DNA of 64,000 nucleotides, from the NCBI RefSeq assembly GCF_002104765.1, contig NZ_NCXM01000001.1, positions 310,001 through 374,000 on the forward strand, written 5' to 3'. Position 1 is the stretch's first letter. Each line of letters starts with the position of its first letter. The notes beneath the pieces are model-generated. The model was not told the origin of the DNA. It saw only the letters and a list, made by a program, of their open reading frames with translations, and made no database searches. The translations under genes were made by a program, and so were the position numbers. This DNA is from Mycolicibacterium vulneris (lineage in GTDB: Bacteria > Actinomycetota > Actinomycetes > Mycobacteriales > Mycobacteriaceae). This document shows positions 1 to 9,510 of the stretch, in pieces.

Positions 1-1107
1 GCGGTCAGCTGGCCGGACCTGATGCGCGCGGCACGGGACCGGCCGCTGGCCGACGGCGCGGGCGTCCTGGTGATCGCCACGCTCTACGGCGGCAACGACG
101 GGATCAACACCGTGATCCCCTACGCGGACAACACCTATCACGACGCCCGGCCCGAACTCGCCTACGCCCCGGGCGATGTCCTGCACCTCGATCAGCAACT
201 CGGGCTCAATCCGGCGATGAAGGGACTGGCGGGGCTGTGGAACCAGCGGCGGCTCGCCATCGTGCGCGGCGCGGGCTACCCGAAGCCCGACCACAGCCAC
301 TTCCGGTCGATGGACATCTGGCAGACGGCGTCACCGGCCGAGCCGGTGTCGACGGGCTGGATCGGCCGCTGGCTCGACGCCACCGGCGCCGATCCGCTGC
401 GGGCGGTCAACATCGGGGCGGTGCTGCCCCCGCTGGCCGTCGGCGCCAAGTGCACGGCCGCGGCGCTTTCGCCGGGCGGCGGGCCGGGCAAGGCGGAGAA
501 ATTCGACGCGGTGATGGCCGCGCTGGGCAACGACGACCCCGACGACACGCCGGCAATGGCCGCGGTGTGCAAGGCCTACCGCGCCGCGCGCACGGCCGAC
601 GCTGCCTTCGGATCGGTGAAAACCGCTGCTAAGGAGCACAATTCACTGTCCGTCCAGCTGAGCATGGTTGCCCAGGCCATCAAGGCCCGCGTCCCCACGC
701 AGGTATACACGGTGCAATTGGGCGGCTTCGACACCCACGCGGGCGAGCGCGGGACCCAGCAGCGTCTCCTGCAGACATTCGACGAGGCGGTGACCGCGTT
801 CGTCCGGGAGATGGCCGGCCGCGACGTGGTGCTGCTGGCGTACTCGGAATTCGGGCGCCGGGTGCGAGCCAACGCCTCGCAGGGCACCGACCACGGCACG
901 GCCGGTCCCGTCTTCATCGCGGGCGCTCCGGTCAACGGCGGGTTCTACGGCGAGCAACCCAGCCTCACCGACCTCGACAACGGAGACCTGAAGTACACCA
1001 TCGACTTTCGTGACATCTACGCCGAGCTGCTGGCGCGAACGGTCGGGACCGATCCCGCGCCCTCGGTCGGCTCCGGACGAAACAGCCTCGGCTTCCTATC
1101 CGCCTAG
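1..1107 (+). CDS. DUF1501 domain protein, 5' end cut by window edge
   Basis: The reading frame is open from base 1, so the true start lies outside the window; the first in-window ATG is at 22. The protein shows DUF1501 hallmarks: an N-terminal [13 protein letters not shown] block, a central GGFDTHAGE block, and the C-terminal [20 protein letters not shown] region where the conserved Glu/Asp/His residues cluster. Members of this family resemble alkaline phosphatase-fold or sulfatase-like proteins, are usually exported by the Tat route, and are often next to a DUF1800 gene. Neither the signal peptide nor that neighbour can be seen here. The substrate is unknown. Its 3' end overlaps the convergent ackA by 12 bp. 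Confidence 0.85.
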   Translation, partial: AVSWPDLMRAARDRPLADGAGVLVIATLYGGNDGINTVIPYADNTYHDARPELAYAPGDVLHLDQQLGLNPAMKGLAGLWNQRRLAIVRGAGYPKPDHSHFRSMDIWQTASPAEPVSTGWIGRWLDATGADPLRAVNIGAVLPPLAVGAKCTAAALSPGGGPGKAEKFDAVMAALGNDDPDDTPAMAAVCKAYRAARTADAAFGSVKTAAKEHNSLSVQLSMVAQAIKARVPTQVYTVQLGGFDTHAGERGTQQRLLQTFDEAVTAFVREMAGRDVVLLAYSEFGRRVRANASQGTDHGTAGPVFIAGAPVNGGFYGEQPSLTDLDNGDLKYTIDFRDIYAELLARTVGTDPAPSVGSGRNSLGFLSA

Positions 1108-2259
1108 CACGTTCACGCAGTCACGGGCGATGGCCAGCTCTTCGTTCGTCGGGACCACCAGCACGGCGATCGGTGAATCGTCGGCGGAAATGTGGCGCGC
1201 ACCCTTGCCGCAGCCGAGGTTGCGGCGCTCATCGAGCACGATGCCCAGTTCCTCCATGCCGGCCACCGCGTCGCGGCGTACCGCCGGGTCGTTCTCGCCG
1301 ATCCCGGCGGTGAAGCTGATGACATCGGTGTGCCCGAGCACCGCCAGGTAGGCGCCGATGTACTTGCGTAACCGATGGGTGAAGACGCTGTACGCCAATT
1401 GCGCTGACTCGTCGCCGGATTCGATCATCGTCCGCAGCCGGCGGAAGTCCCGCTCACCTGACAGCCCCAACACCCCGGATCGCTCATTGAGCATGGACTC
1501 GACGTCATCGGCTCCCATCTTGGCCCTGTGGCTCAGATAGGCGACGATGCTCGGGTCGATGTCGCCGCTGCGGGTGCCCATCACCAGACCTTCCAGCGGC
1601 GTCAAGCCCATCGAGGTGTCCAGCGGCCGCGTACCGGCGATGGCCGAGGCGGAGCAGCCGTTACCCAGGTGCAGCACAATCTGTTTCAGGTCTTTGACCG
1701 ATCGGTCCAGAAACGCCGCGGCCTGCTCGCTGACGTAGCGGTGCGACGTGCCGTGGAACCCGTACCGGCGGATCTTATACTGCTGCGCCAGGTCGCGATC
1801 GATGGCATAGGTCGCCGCCGCGGGCGGCAGGTCGTGGAAGAATCCGGTGTCGAACACCGCGATGTGCGCGATATCGGGCAGCAGTTTTCGCGCGACCTCA
1901 ATTCCCTTGAGCGCGGCCGGGTTGTGCAGCGGCGCCAACTCCGACAATTCCTGCAGCCTGCCAATCACCGCGTCGTCCAGCAGGGTGGGTTGATAGAAGG
2001 TGTTGCCGCCGTGCACCACCCGATGGCCCACCGCGACGATGCCGTTCGCCTGCAGGTCGATACCGTCGTCGGCTAGCGTGTCGAACGCGTGGCGCAGCGC
2101 GGCGTCGTGGTCCGGAACCGACGAGGACTCCTCTCCGATCCGCTCGACGAGGCCCGTCGCCCGCGCGGCACCCGAATCCGGTTCGAGTACTTGGTATTTC
2201 AGGGATGACGAGCCGCAGTTGATCACCAGTACCAGGCGCGTGTCGCTGCTGTCCGCCAC
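1096..2259 (-). CDS. ackA: Acetate kinase
   Basis: Cytoplasmic kinase that interconverts acetyl phosphate plus ADP and acetate plus ATP, giving overflow acetate metabolism or acetate activation together with Pta. The 387 residues are full length. Signature 1 is [15 protein letters not shown] at the N-terminus and signature 2 is [14 protein letters not shown] around residue 170. The nucleotide-binding GNGCSASAI and TAGIGEND motifs are also present. The start is GTG. The gene lies 2 bp downstream of pta on the same strand, so the two are translated from one mRNA. The order matches fgd1-pta-ackA of M. tuberculosis (Rv0407-Rv0409). Confidence 0.97.
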   Translation of the reverse strand: MADSSDTRLVLVINCGSSSLKYQVLEPDSGAARATGLVERIGEESSSVPDHDAALRHAFDTLADDGIDLQANGIVAVGHRVVHGGNTFYQPTLLDDAVIGRLQELSELAPLHNPAALKGIEVARKLLPDIAHIAVFDTGFFHDLPPAAATYAIDRDLAQQYKIRRYGFHGTSHRYVSEQAAAFLDRSVKDLKQIVLHLGNGCSASAIAGTRPLDTSMGLTPLEGLVMGTRSGDIDPSIVAYLSHRAKMGADDVESMLNERSGVLGLSGERDFRRLRTMIESGDESAQLAYSVFTHRLRKYIGAYLAVLGHTDVISFTAGIGENDPAVRRDAVAGMEELGIVLDERRNLGCGKGARHISADDSPIAVLVVPTNEELAIARDCVNVLGG

Positions 2260-2261
2260 GG

Positions 2262-4319
2262 CTACCCCTGCGCCTGGATCGCCGTGATGGCCACGGTGTT
2301 GACGATGTCTTCGACCAGCGCCCCCCTGGACAGGTCGTTCACCGGCTTGCGAAGGCCCTGCAGCACGGGCCCGATGGCAAGCGCGCCGGCGCTGCGCTGC
2401 ACCGCCTTGTAAGTGTTGTTGCCGGTGTTGAGGTCGGGGAAGATCAGCACGGTGGCGCGGCCGGCCACGGGCGAGTCGCGCAGTTTGGTCGCCGCGACCG
2501 ACGGTTCGATCGCGGCGTCGTACTGGATGGGTCCCTCGACCGGCAGGTCGGGGTTGCGCTTCCGCACCAATTCGGTTGCCCTCCTGACCTTGTCGACGTC
2601 CGCGCCGGTACCCGACTCGCCGGTCGAGTACGACAGCATCGCCACCCGCGGTTCGATGCCGAACCGCGCGGCGGTGCGCGCCGACGAGATCGCAATGTCA
2701 GCCAGCTGCTCGGGCGTCGGGTTCGGGATGATCGCGCAGTCGCCGTACGCCAGCACCCGATCGGGCAGGCACATCAAGAAGATGCTGGACACCGTCGAGA
2801 CGTCCGGGACAGTCTTGATGATCTCGAACGCGGGCCGAACGGTGTGCGCGGTGGTGTGCGCGGCGCCGGACACCATGCCGTCGACATGGGAGTTGTGCAC
2901 CAGCATGGTGCCGAAGTACGTGCTGTCGCGCATGACCTCGCGGGCCTGCTCGACGGTGACGCCCTTCGCCTTGCGCAACTCGGCGTACTGGTCGGCGAAC
3001 TCGTAGCGCAGCCGGCTTTCGCGCGGATCGATCACCGTGGCGTCACTCAGCTCCACCCCGAGTTCTCCCGCACGCTGGCGGATGCGGGCCTCGTCGCCCA
3101 GGATGGTCAGGTCGGCGACGCGGCGCTGCAGCACCCGTCCGGCGGACCTCAGGATCCGGTCGTCGTCGCCTTCGGGAAGCACGATGTGCTTGCGATCCGC
3201 ACGTGCCTGCAGCGTCAGCTGGTGAATGAACATCTGCGGCGTGGTGACGGTGGGAATCGGAATGGCGAGCTGCGCAAGCAGATCGGTGATGTCGACGTAG
3301 CGGTCCATCAGCTCCAGCGCGGTGTCGATCTTGCGCAGCGAGGTCGCCGTGACCCTTCCCCGCGCGGACGCCGCCGCGCTGGCGGTGTCGTAGGTGCCCA
3401 GTGCGGTGGCGACGATCGGTAGCCGCAGCCGAAGTCCGGCGACCAGGGCGGCGATGGACGGATGCAGCTGAAAATCCCCGTTGAGCACGATGCACGACAA
3501 CGACGGAAAACCTTCCGCCGCATGGGCACTGGCGACGGCGAGCACCACGTCCGAGCGGTCGCCGGGCGTGATGACCGCCATGCCGTCGCGCAGCCGTTCC
3601 AGCACGTGGTCGGCGGTCATCCCGGCGACCAGCACGCCGGTGACCTCGCGTTCGCGCAGCGACTCTTCGCCGCTGACCGGCGTTGCGCCGACCGCCTTTT
3701 CCAGCTCGGCCACCGTCGGCGCCGACAGCAGTGGCTCCTCGGGCAGCACGTAGCTGCGCTGGGCGAATCGGCGCAGGGCAGCTGCGATATCGGTCAGCCC
3801 GGTCGGATCACATCGGTTGGCCACCACCGCCGCGGTGTGGGCGTGCTGGGCGTCCAGCTCGGCCAGGCAGACATCGATGACGCTGGCGATCTCGGCGGCC
3901 GTGCGCCCCTTACCGCTGACCGTCAGCAGCAGGGGCGCACCGAGGTTGACCGCGATGCGCGCGTTGGTGGAAAGTTCCGCGGGCCGCGTCACGTCGGTGT
4001 AGTCGCTGCCGACGATCACCACGACGTCGCACGCCTCGGCCACCGCGTGATAGGCGTCGACGATGCCGGCGAGGGCGGCGTCACCGTCGGCGTGCAGCTG
4101 TTGATAGGTGACGCCGAGGCACTGCTCATACGACAGGCCCGCGGTGGTCCGCGTCAGGAGCAGTTCCAGGATATAGTCGCGCTCGTCGCCGTCTGAGCGC
4201 GTAATGGGCCGGAACACACCGACTTTCGCGACCGTTGCGGTCAACCGGTGCAGCAGTCCGAGCGCGATGGTCGACTTGCCGGTCTCCGGCTCGGGAGCGG
4301 CGATGTAGATCGCTGTCAC
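2262..4319 (-). CDS. pta: Phosphate acetyltransferase, long multidomain form
   Basis: Converts acetyl-CoA and phosphate to acetyl phosphate and CoA, partner of the adjacent AckA. The 685 residues fit the long (class II) Pta architecture. An N-terminal P-loop dethiobiotin-synthase-like domain carries PEPETGKST near residues 8-16. A DRTGG-type middle domain follows, and the catalytic PTA_PTB domain runs from about residue 360 to the end with [21 protein letters not shown] and [12 protein letters not shown]. The start is GTG. The long form usually has regulatory nucleotide sensing in the N-terminal part. A 34-bp gap separates its start from the fgd1 stop, so all three genes probably form one operon. 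Confidence 0.96.
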   Translation of the reverse strand: MTAIYIAAPEPETGKSTIALGLLHRLTATVAKVGVFRPITRSDGDERDYILELLLTRTTAGLSYEQCLGVTYQQLHADGDAALAGIVDAYHAVAEACDVVVIVGSDYTDVTRPAELSTNARIAVNLGAPLLLTVSGKGRTAAEIASVIDVCLAELDAQHAHTAAVVANRCDPTGLTDIAAALRRFAQRSYVLPEEPLLSAPTVAELEKAVGATPVSGEESLREREVTGVLVAGMTADHVLERLRDGMAVITPGDRSDVVLAVASAHAAEGFPSLSCIVLNGDFQLHPSIAALVAGLRLRLPIVATALGTYDTASAAASARGRVTATSLRKIDTALELMDRYVDITDLLAQLAIPIPTVTTPQMFIHQLTLQARADRKHIVLPEGDDDRILRSAGRVLQRRVADLTILGDEARIRQRAGELGVELSDATVIDPRESRLRYEFADQYAELRKAKGVTVEQAREVMRDSTYFGTMLVHNSHVDGMVSGAAHTTAHTVRPAFEIIKTVPDVSTVSSIFLMCLPDRVLAYGDCAIIPNPTPEQLADIAISSARTAARFGIEPRVAMLSYSTGESGTGADVDKVRRATELVRKRNPDLPVEGPIQYDAAIEPSVAATKLRDSPVAGRATVLIFPDLNTGNNTYKAVQRSAGALAIGPVLQGLRKPVNDLSRGALVEDIVNTVAITAIQAQG

Positions 4320-4353
4320 TGAACTGATAGGGCGGAGACCATTCGCCCGCCCC

Positions 4354-5364
4354 TCAGGCCAGCCGCCGCAGCCGCGGCGCCAGGTCCTTTTCGAAGAGCT
4401 CCAAGAACCGGCGTTGGTCGTGACCGGGTGCGTGGAACACCAAGTGGTTGAGGCCCCACTTCACGTACTGACCGACCTTCTCGACGGCCTCGTCGGGATC
4501 GGACGCCACGATCCAGCGCTTGGCGACCTGCTCGATCGGCAGCGCGTCGGCCGCCTTCTCCATCTCGATGGGGTCGTGGATGTTGGTCTTCTGCTCGGCC
4601 GTCAGCGACAGGGGCGCCCAGAACCGGGTGTTCTCCAGCGCCAGGTCCGGGTCGGTGTCGTAGGAGATTTTGATTTCGATCATCCGGTCGACGTCATCGG
4701 GGTTCTTGCCCGCGGCCTCGGCGCCCTCCTTCATGGCGGGCATCAGCTTGTCCTTATACAGCTCCTCGCCCTTGCCGGAGGTGCAGATGAAACCGTCGCC
4801 GGCCCGACCCGCGTACTTGGCCATCTGCGGGCCACCCGCGGCGATGTAGATCGGGATGCCGCCCTCGGGCACGTCGTAGATCGAGGCGCCCTTGGTCTTG
4901 TAGTACTCGCCCTCGAAGTCGACCCGGTCGCCCAGCCACAGCTCGCGCATCAGCCGCACCGCTTCGCGCAGCCGCGCGTAGCGTTCCTTGAACTCCGGCC
5001 ACTCGCCCTGGTAGCCGGTGGCGATCTCGTTGAGCGACTCGCCGGTGCCCACGCCGAGGAAGATACGGTCCGGGTAGAGGCAGCCCATCGTGGCGAACGC
5101 CTGGGCGATCACGGCGGGGTTGTAGCGGAAGGTCGGGGTGAGCACCGAGGTGCCCAGCACCAGCCTCTTGGTGCGCTCGCCGACGGCGGTCATCCAGGCG
5201 AGCGAGAACGGGGCGTGTCCGCCCTCGTGCCGCCAGGGCTGGAAGTGGTCACTGACGGTGGCGCTGTCCATGCCGTGCCCTTCGGCGGCGACAGCGAGTT
5301 CTACGAGCTCGCGCGGTGCAAATTGTTCAGCGGACGCTTTGTATCCGAGTTTCAGTTCAGCCAC
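4354..5364 (-). CDS. fgd1: F420-dependent glucose-6-phosphate dehydrogenase
   Basis: Oxidises glucose 6-phosphate to 6-phosphogluconolactone while reducing coenzyme F420; the F420H2 produced supplies nitroreductases, including the one that activates nitroimidazole prodrugs. The 336 residues match the M. tuberculosis enzyme over the whole length. The residues known to act at the active site are in place: Asp39, His40 and Trp44 in SDHFQPW, and Glu109 in GTGES. The luciferase-like TIM-barrel fold is expected. The start is GTG. It is divergent from the hydrolase at 5462 with 97 bp between them, and leads into pta-ackA. Confidence 0.97.
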   Translation of the reverse strand: MAELKLGYKASAEQFAPRELVELAVAAEGHGMDSATVSDHFQPWRHEGGHAPFSLAWMTAVGERTKRLVLGTSVLTPTFRYNPAVIAQAFATMGCLYPDRIFLGVGTGESLNEIATGYQGEWPEFKERYARLREAVRLMRELWLGDRVDFEGEYYKTKGASIYDVPEGGIPIYIAAGGPQMAKYAGRAGDGFICTSGKGEELYKDKLMPAMKEGAEAAGKNPDDVDRMIEIKISYDTDPDLALENTRFWAPLSLTAEQKTNIHDPIEMEKAADALPIEQVAKRWIVASDPDEAVEKVGQYVKWGLNHLVFHAPGHDQRRFLELFEKDLAPRLRRLA

Positions 5365-5448
5365 CCGTTCTTTCTACTCCTGTCTTGATGGTCGCGACCC
5401 GCCGCGCCCGGGCTGCGCCGCGCTTGCGATCGCTCCTCGCGCCGCTCC

Positions 5449-5454
5449 TAGACT
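5449..5454 (+). promoter_or_regulatory. -10 box for the MBL-fold gene
   Basis: TAGACT fits the mycobacterial TANNNT -10 pattern and ends 7 nt before the ATG at 5462, which would place transcription initiation at or next to the start codon (leaderless mRNA). No Shine-Dalgarno sequence precedes this ATG, consistent with that reading. Inferred from sequence only. Confidence 0.45.
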
Positions 5455-5461
5455 CGCGGGC

Positions 5462-6208
5462 ATGGGCATGGCGCCGACTCTCGTTCAAGTGACCGACACG
5501 GTGTACCTCGCCCAGGGCGAGGCGGTTAACTGGACGCTGGTCGTCGACGGCACCGGCGTGCTGCTGATCGACGCCGGATATCCCGGCGACCGCGAGGACG
5601 TGCTGTCGTCGCTGCGGGAGCTGAGCTACGGCCCCGGCGACGTGCGCGCCGTCCTGCTCACCCACGCCCACATCGACCACCTGGGCTCGGCGATCTGGCT
5701 CGCCAGCGAATACGGCACTGACGTGTACTGCCATGCCGAGGAGGTGGGCCACGCCAAGCGGGAGTACCTGGAACAGGCGTCGGTTTTCGATGTAGCCCTG
5801 CGCATTTGGCGGCCACGCTGGGCGGCCTGGGGTCTGCACGTGTTGCGCAGCGGCGGCCTGATTCGCGCCGGCATCCCGTCCACCCGGCCGCTGACCCCCG
5901 AGTTGGCCGCCGGCCTGCCGGGCCACCCCAGTGCGGTGTTCACCCCCGGGCACACCAGCGGGCACTGCTCGTACGTGGTGGACGGCGTGCTGGTCAGCGG
6001 CGACGCGCTGATCACCGGGCACCCGCTCCTGCGCCGCGGTGGGCCGCAGCTGCTGCCTGCGGTGTTCAGCCACAGCCAGGAGAATTCGCTGCGCAGTCTG
6101 GACGCGCTGGCCCTACTGGACACCGAGGTCTTGTTGCCCGGGCACGGCGACGTGTGGCGCGGCCCCATCCGGGAAGCGACCGCACGCGCCATCTCGCTGG
6201 CCCAGTGA
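5462..6208 (+). CDS. Metallo-beta-lactamase-fold hydrolase
   Basis: Zinc hydrolase of the MBL superfamily, 248 residues. The metal ligand motif THAHIDHLG (HxHxDH) is visible, followed by later ligands in FTPGHTSGHCSY and LLPGHGD near the C-terminus. The overall form is closer to glyoxalase II or lactonase-like members than to true beta-lactamases; there is no signal peptide, so a cytoplasmic substrate is likely but unknown. An open frame extends upstream into fgd1, but ATG 5462 is chosen because of the -10 box just before it; ATG 5468 is an alternative. Counterpart of Rv0406c, which is also next to fgd1. Confidence 0.9.
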   Translation: MGMAPTLVQVTDTVYLAQGEAVNWTLVVDGTGVLLIDAGYPGDREDVLSSLRELSYGPGDVRAVLLTHAHIDHLGSAIWLASEYGTDVYCHAEEVGHAKREYLEQASVFDVALRIWRPRWAAWGLHVLRSGGLIRAGIPSTRPLTPELAAGLPGHPSAVFTPGHTSGHCSYVVDGVLVSGDALITGHPLLRRGGPQLLPAVFSHSQENSLRSLDALALLDTEVLLPGHGDVWRGPIREATARAISLAQ

Positions 6209-6244
6209 CATCATCCGGCGGCCACGAGCCGTTCCGGCGAAACC

Positions 6245-6360
6245 GACTGTGAACTCACGGCTTTGAGTGTGAATCCTTGGTCTTCAGTGTGAACGTATGG
6301 CGGGTGTTGTCGGCGTGTCGCCACCAAGAATTCACACTGAAAGTCGACGATTCACACTCA
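6245..6360. repeat. Nested inverted repeat with GTGTGAA arms
   Basis: Between two convergent genes. The outer arms are a perfect 12-bp inverted repeat (6264-6275 TGAGTGTGAATC against 6349-6360). The inner arms are a perfect 10-bp repeat (6284-6293 TCAGTGTGAA against 6331-6340). The loop holds GGCGTGTCGCC (6312-6322), itself hyphenated-palindromic, and an extra GACTGTGAA lies at 6245. A related element lies at 28978-29044. It could act as a bidirectional terminator or be a dispersed non-autonomous element; sequence alone does not decide. Confidence 0.75.
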
Positions 6361-6394
6361 ACCGGCCAAGGCGAGCAGGCCGACCTCGGCGATC

Positions 6395-6904
6395 TCAGAT
6401 CAGCCACTTCTCGAATGCGATCGGCAGGAACGGGCCCCACGACGGCAGCGGGTCCGGCGCTATCCGGGTATACCCGGTCGCGTCATAGAGCGCCTCGGCC
6501 TCGGGCTGCCGATTGCCGGTGATCAGGTAGAGCCGCCGATACCCGCGGGCCAGGGTCTCGGCCTCCAGCGCCGCCAGCAGCGCCCTGGCGTAGCCGCGGC
6601 GCCGGTGAGCTCCGTCCGTCCAGATCCGCTTGAGCTCCGCGGTGTCGGCGTCGTAGCGGCGAAACGCGCCGCCGGTCACCGGCACGCCGTCCACGACGCC
6701 GATCAGCAGGCCGCCGTCCGGCGGCGCCAGCTCGGCCGCAGGCACGGGCAGCCAGGTCAGGTGGGTGCTCGGCGTGCCACCGTAGCGCTGCGCATACTCG
6801 ACGGCCAGTTCGGCCAGCAACGGTTGCGCCAGCGGGTCGTCGTGAGTCGCCGGCACGAACTGCAGCTGGTCGTGCGGCGGGCTTGATTCCGGCATCACCA
6901 ACAC
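6395..6904 (-). CDS. GNAT family N-acetyltransferase
   Basis: 169 residues. The GNAT core is clear in the C-terminal half: a beta strand with ELKRIWTDGAHRRRGYARAL, where RRRGYA is the acetyl-CoA pyrophosphate-binding loop (Q/RxxGxG/A), then LEAETLARGYRRLYLITG and a terminal EALYDATGY motif. The substrate cannot be deduced. The GTG at 6904 abuts the stop of the methyltransferase gene upstream; ATG at 6895 (protein starting MPESS) is an alternative start. It is the last gene of a three-gene operon with the methyltransferase and DUF3054. Confidence 0.85.
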   Translation of the reverse strand: MLVMPESSPPHDQLQFVPATHDDPLAQPLLAELAVEYAQRYGGTPSTHLTWLPVPAAELAPPDGGLLIGVVDGVPVTGGAFRRYDADTAELKRIWTDGAHRRRGYARALLAALEAETLARGYRRLYLITGNRQPEAEALYDATGYTRIAPDPLPSWGPFLPIAFEKWLI

Positions 6905-7786
6905 TCAAACGCGCGTCGCTGTGACGTATTCCGGGATGAACTCCGAGTCGCCGGGCCCGGTCCGCCGCCGCCTGCCCAGCCCGATCGCACCGAGCAGCTC
7001 GGTGATGCTGCGCCCGGCCGTTTCCCAGCCGTTGGACGCCAAATACTCTGGCACGTAATGGTATTCGCCGGGATAGGTCAGGCTGGCCAGGTCGACGTCA
7101 AGGCCGCGCTGCCGCCAACCGTCGACGAAGGCGCGTTCGGCCCCGAGCTGCAACGGATTCCAGGTCGGCATGTGATCGGCGGTGAACCGGCTACCCGCTG
7201 CGCTTGCCGCGGTGACGCCGTTCAGCAACCGATGGTGCTCGTCGGGTGGTAGGTACCCGACGAGGAGCTGCTCGGCGACCCAGGCCGTCGGCTGGGCGGC
7301 GTCGAACCCGACGCGACGCAGCGCCGCGGGCCAATCCTGGTGCAGGTCAACGCCGATTGCACACCGGTGGGTGGACAATCGGGCGTCCAGCCCGCGCAAG
7401 ACTTCGGATTTGAAGTCGAGCACCTGCGGTTGATCGACCTCATAGACCGTGGTCCCCGGCGGCCACCACAGCCGGTACGGCCGGGTGTCCAGACCCGACG
7501 CCAGGATCACCACCTGCCGAATGCCCGTCCGGCCGGCGTCGGCCAGGAATTCGTCGACGAACCGGGTGTGCGCCGCCAGCGTCTCCATCAAAGCCGTCAT
7601 CACCGGGTCGTCGCCGTCGTCTTCTGCGAACACGTGGTCCTTGATCGCCCGGGTGAGGTAGTCGATCCCGACGGCGCACAACAGCGGCTCGGCGAACGGA
7701 TCGTTCAGCAGGCCCTTGTTGGTGGCCACCGCCCGCGCGGCCGCTCCGAAGGTTGCGGTCACCGCCACGTCGGCCGTCTGCGTCAT
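6905..7786 (-). CDS. SAM-dependent methyltransferase, LCM/TIGR00027 type
   Basis: 293 residues of the large mycobacterial family (Rv0281-like) related to leucine carboxyl methyltransferase. Family blocks are present: FGAAARAVATNKGLLNDPFA at the N-terminus, VVILASGLDTRPYRL as the SAM-binding strand, then VYEVDQPQVLDFK and a C-terminal tail with tyrosines. The frame is open further upstream to 7900, but that stretch is Arg/Trp/Cys-rich and overlaps DUF3054, so the ATG at 7786 is chosen. Family members are suspected polyketide or lipid O-methyltransferases; no substrate is assigned. The gap to the DUF3054 stop is 7 bp. Confidence 0.9.
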   Translation of the reverse strand: MTQTADVAVTATFGAAARAVATNKGLLNDPFAEPLLCAVGIDYLTRAIKDHVFAEDDGDDPVMTALMETLAAHTRFVDEFLADAGRTGIRQVVILASGLDTRPYRLWWPPGTTVYEVDQPQVLDFKSEVLRGLDARLSTHRCAIGVDLHQDWPAALRRVGFDAAQPTAWVAEQLLVGYLPPDEHHRLLNGVTAASAAGSRFTADHMPTWNPLQLGAERAFVDGWRQRGLDVDLASLTYPGEYHYVPEYLASNGWETAGRSITELLGAIGLGRRRRTGPGDSEFIPEYVTATRV

Positions 7787-7793
7787 GGTCGCC

Positions 7794-8165
7794 TCAGACG
7801 CCGGAGCGACGCCGCAGGGCCAGCCCTGCGGCCACCCGCCAGCCCAGCAACAACAGCGCCGTGACCGTCGTCGCCACGACCACGAAACTCGCCGCCACAC
7901 CCGCGGAGCTCGCCTTGCGCAACAGCATGCCGACGACCACGGTGGACAACCACACGACGACCCCGGTCGGCACCACGGCGGTCGGCCGCCGCCACCCCCG
8001 CGAGATCAGCCAGCCGACCACGGTGCCGGTGAGAAAAGGCCATGCCGTCACGGCGATGCCGGTGACATCGAGGCCTTCGTCGTGGCTGCGGCGCCCCACG
8101 GCGCAGAACACCAGCACACCGATGACGTCCACCGCGAGCCAGGCCGGCCGCTGGAGCCTAAGCAT
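7794..8165 (-). CDS. DUF3054 membrane protein
   Basis: 123 residues with four predicted membrane segments: VDVIGVLVFCAVG, a segment around GIAVTAWPFLTGTVVGWLI, VVPTGVVVWLSTVVVGML and VVVATTVTALLLLGWRVAAG. The pattern and the RRP motif after the second helix fit DUF3054, a family found mainly in actinobacteria with no assigned role. It starts with ATG and leads the operon with the methyltransferase and acetyltransferase. It is divergent from fadE7 across a 135-bp region that holds a FadR-like operator. Confidence 0.85.
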   Translation of the reverse strand: MLRLQRPAWLAVDVIGVLVFCAVGRRSHDEGLDVTGIAVTAWPFLTGTVVGWLISRGWRRPTAVVPTGVVVWLSTVVVGMLLRKASSAGVAASFVVVATTVTALLLLGWRVAAGLALRRRSGV

Positions 8166-8231
8166 GCAGGCAGACTACCGGGACGCGGCGCGATCCTTGA
8201 CCGCGCAGCCGCGGTGAACCTAGATTCGTCG

Positions 8232-8249
8232 GGAATGAATGGTCATTCA
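8232..8249. promoter_or_regulatory. FadR/TetR-type operator
   Basis: The bases GGAATGAATGGTCATTCA contain the perfect palindrome GAATGA-ATGG-TCATTC. They match 16 of 18 positions of the Bacillus FadR (TetR family) consensus TGAATGAMTANTCATTCA as I recall it. A -10-like TAGATT lies at 8221-8226. It sits between two divergent operons, one of which encodes acyl-CoA dehydrogenases and a TetR regulator, so autoregulation by that TetR is the simplest reading. Confidence 0.6.
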
Positions 8250-8300
8250 CAGGCGATATGGCGGTGGTGACCGCCGACCCGACGATGGCAGGCTGATCCT

Positions 8301-9497
8301 ATGAGTACTAAGACGCCACCCGCCTTCGACCGCGACGACCCGCTCGGCCTCGACGCCTCGCTATCCAGCGACGAGATCGCGGTACGCGACACCGTGCGGG
8401 AATTCTGCGCCGAGCACGTCCTGCCGCACGTCGCGGAGTGGTTCGAAATCGGTGACCTGCCGGTTCGCGAACTGGCCAAGGGATTCGGCCAACTCGGCCT
8501 GCTGGGCATGCACCTGGACGGGTACGGCTGCGGCGGCGCCTCCGCCGTGCACTACGGGCTGGCCTGCGTGGAGCTGGAGGCGGCCGACTCCGGCCTGCGC
8601 TCGATGGTCTCGGTGCAGGGGTCGCTGGCCATGTTCGCGATCTGGAATTTCGGGTCCGAGGAGCAGAAGCAGGAATGGCTGCCCGGCATGGCCACCGGTG
8701 AGCTGCTCGGCTGCTTCGGGCTGACCGAACCTGACGTCGGCTCCGATCCGGCCGCGATGAAAACCCGTGCGCGCCAGGATGGTTCGGACTGGGTGCTCAA
8801 CGGTCGCAAGTTGTGGATCACCAATGGCTCGGTCGCCGACGTCGCGGTGGTCTGGGCCGCCACCGACGACGGGGACATCCAAGGCATTCGGGGATTCCTA
8901 GTGCCCACCAAGACACCGGGGTTTTCCGCCAACACGATTCACCACAAGCTGTCGCTGCGGGCCTCGATCACCAGTGAGCTGGTGCTCGACGACGTGCGGG
9001 TCCCCGCCGACGCGATGCTGCCCGAGGCCAAGGGGCTGCGCGGGCCGCTGTCCTGCCTGTCCGAGGCCCGCTACGGAATCATCTGGGGCTCCATGGGGGC
9101 GGCCCGATCGGCCTGGCAGGCCGCGCTGGATTACTCGACGCAACGCACCCAGTTCGGCCGCCCCATCGCCGGCTTCCAGCTGACCCAGGCCAAGCTCGTC
9201 GACATGGCCGTCGAGCTGCACAAGGGTCAGTTGCTCTCGCTGCACCTGGGTCGCCTGAAGGACAGCGTCGGGTTGCGTCCCGAGCAAGTCAGCTTCGGCA
9301 AGCTCAACAACACCCGTGAGGCGATCAAGATCTGCCGGACCGCGCGAACCATACTGGGCGGCAACGGAATATCCCTGGAATACCCCGTCATCCGGCACAT
9401 GGTCAACCTGGAATCGGTGCTGACGTACGAGGGCACGCCGGAGATGCATCAGCTCGTCCTTGGCCAGGCGTTCACCGGCAGCGACGCCTTCCGCTGA
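8301..9497 (+). CDS. fadE7: Acyl-CoA dehydrogenase, glutaryl-CoA dehydrogenase type
   Basis: FAD-dependent dehydrogenase, 398 residues, full length for the family. Visible blocks: the acyl-CoA/FAD site GCFGLTEPDVGSDPAAMKTR, the WITNGS motif, the C-terminal FAD contact RTQFGRPIAGFQ, and TYEGTPEMHQL carrying the catalytic Glu. The EARYGIIWGSMGAA block and ILGGNGI are typical of glutaryl-CoA dehydrogenases, which oxidise and decarboxylate glutaryl-CoA, although FadE7 has not been tied to that substrate here. Counterpart of Rv0400c. First gene of an operon with a second FadE, a TetR regulator and a secreted protein. Confidence 0.92.
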   Translation: MSTKTPPAFDRDDPLGLDASLSSDEIAVRDTVREFCAEHVLPHVAEWFEIGDLPVRELAKGFGQLGLLGMHLDGYGCGGASAVHYGLACVELEAADSGLRSMVSVQGSLAMFAIWNFGSEEQKQEWLPGMATGELLGCFGLTEPDVGSDPAAMKTRARQDGSDWVLNGRKLWITNGSVADVAVVWAATDDGDIQGIRGFLVPTKTPGFSANTIHHKLSLRASITSELVLDDVRVPADAMLPEAKGLRGPLSCLSEARYGIIWGSMGAARSAWQAALDYSTQRTQFGRPIAGFQLTQAKLVDMAVELHKGQLLSLHLGRLKDSVGLRPEQVSFGKLNNTREAIKICRTARTILGGNGISLEYPVIRHMVNLESVLTYEGTPEMHQLVLGQAFTGSDAFR

Positions 9498-9510
9498 CAT
9501 AGGAGCACCG

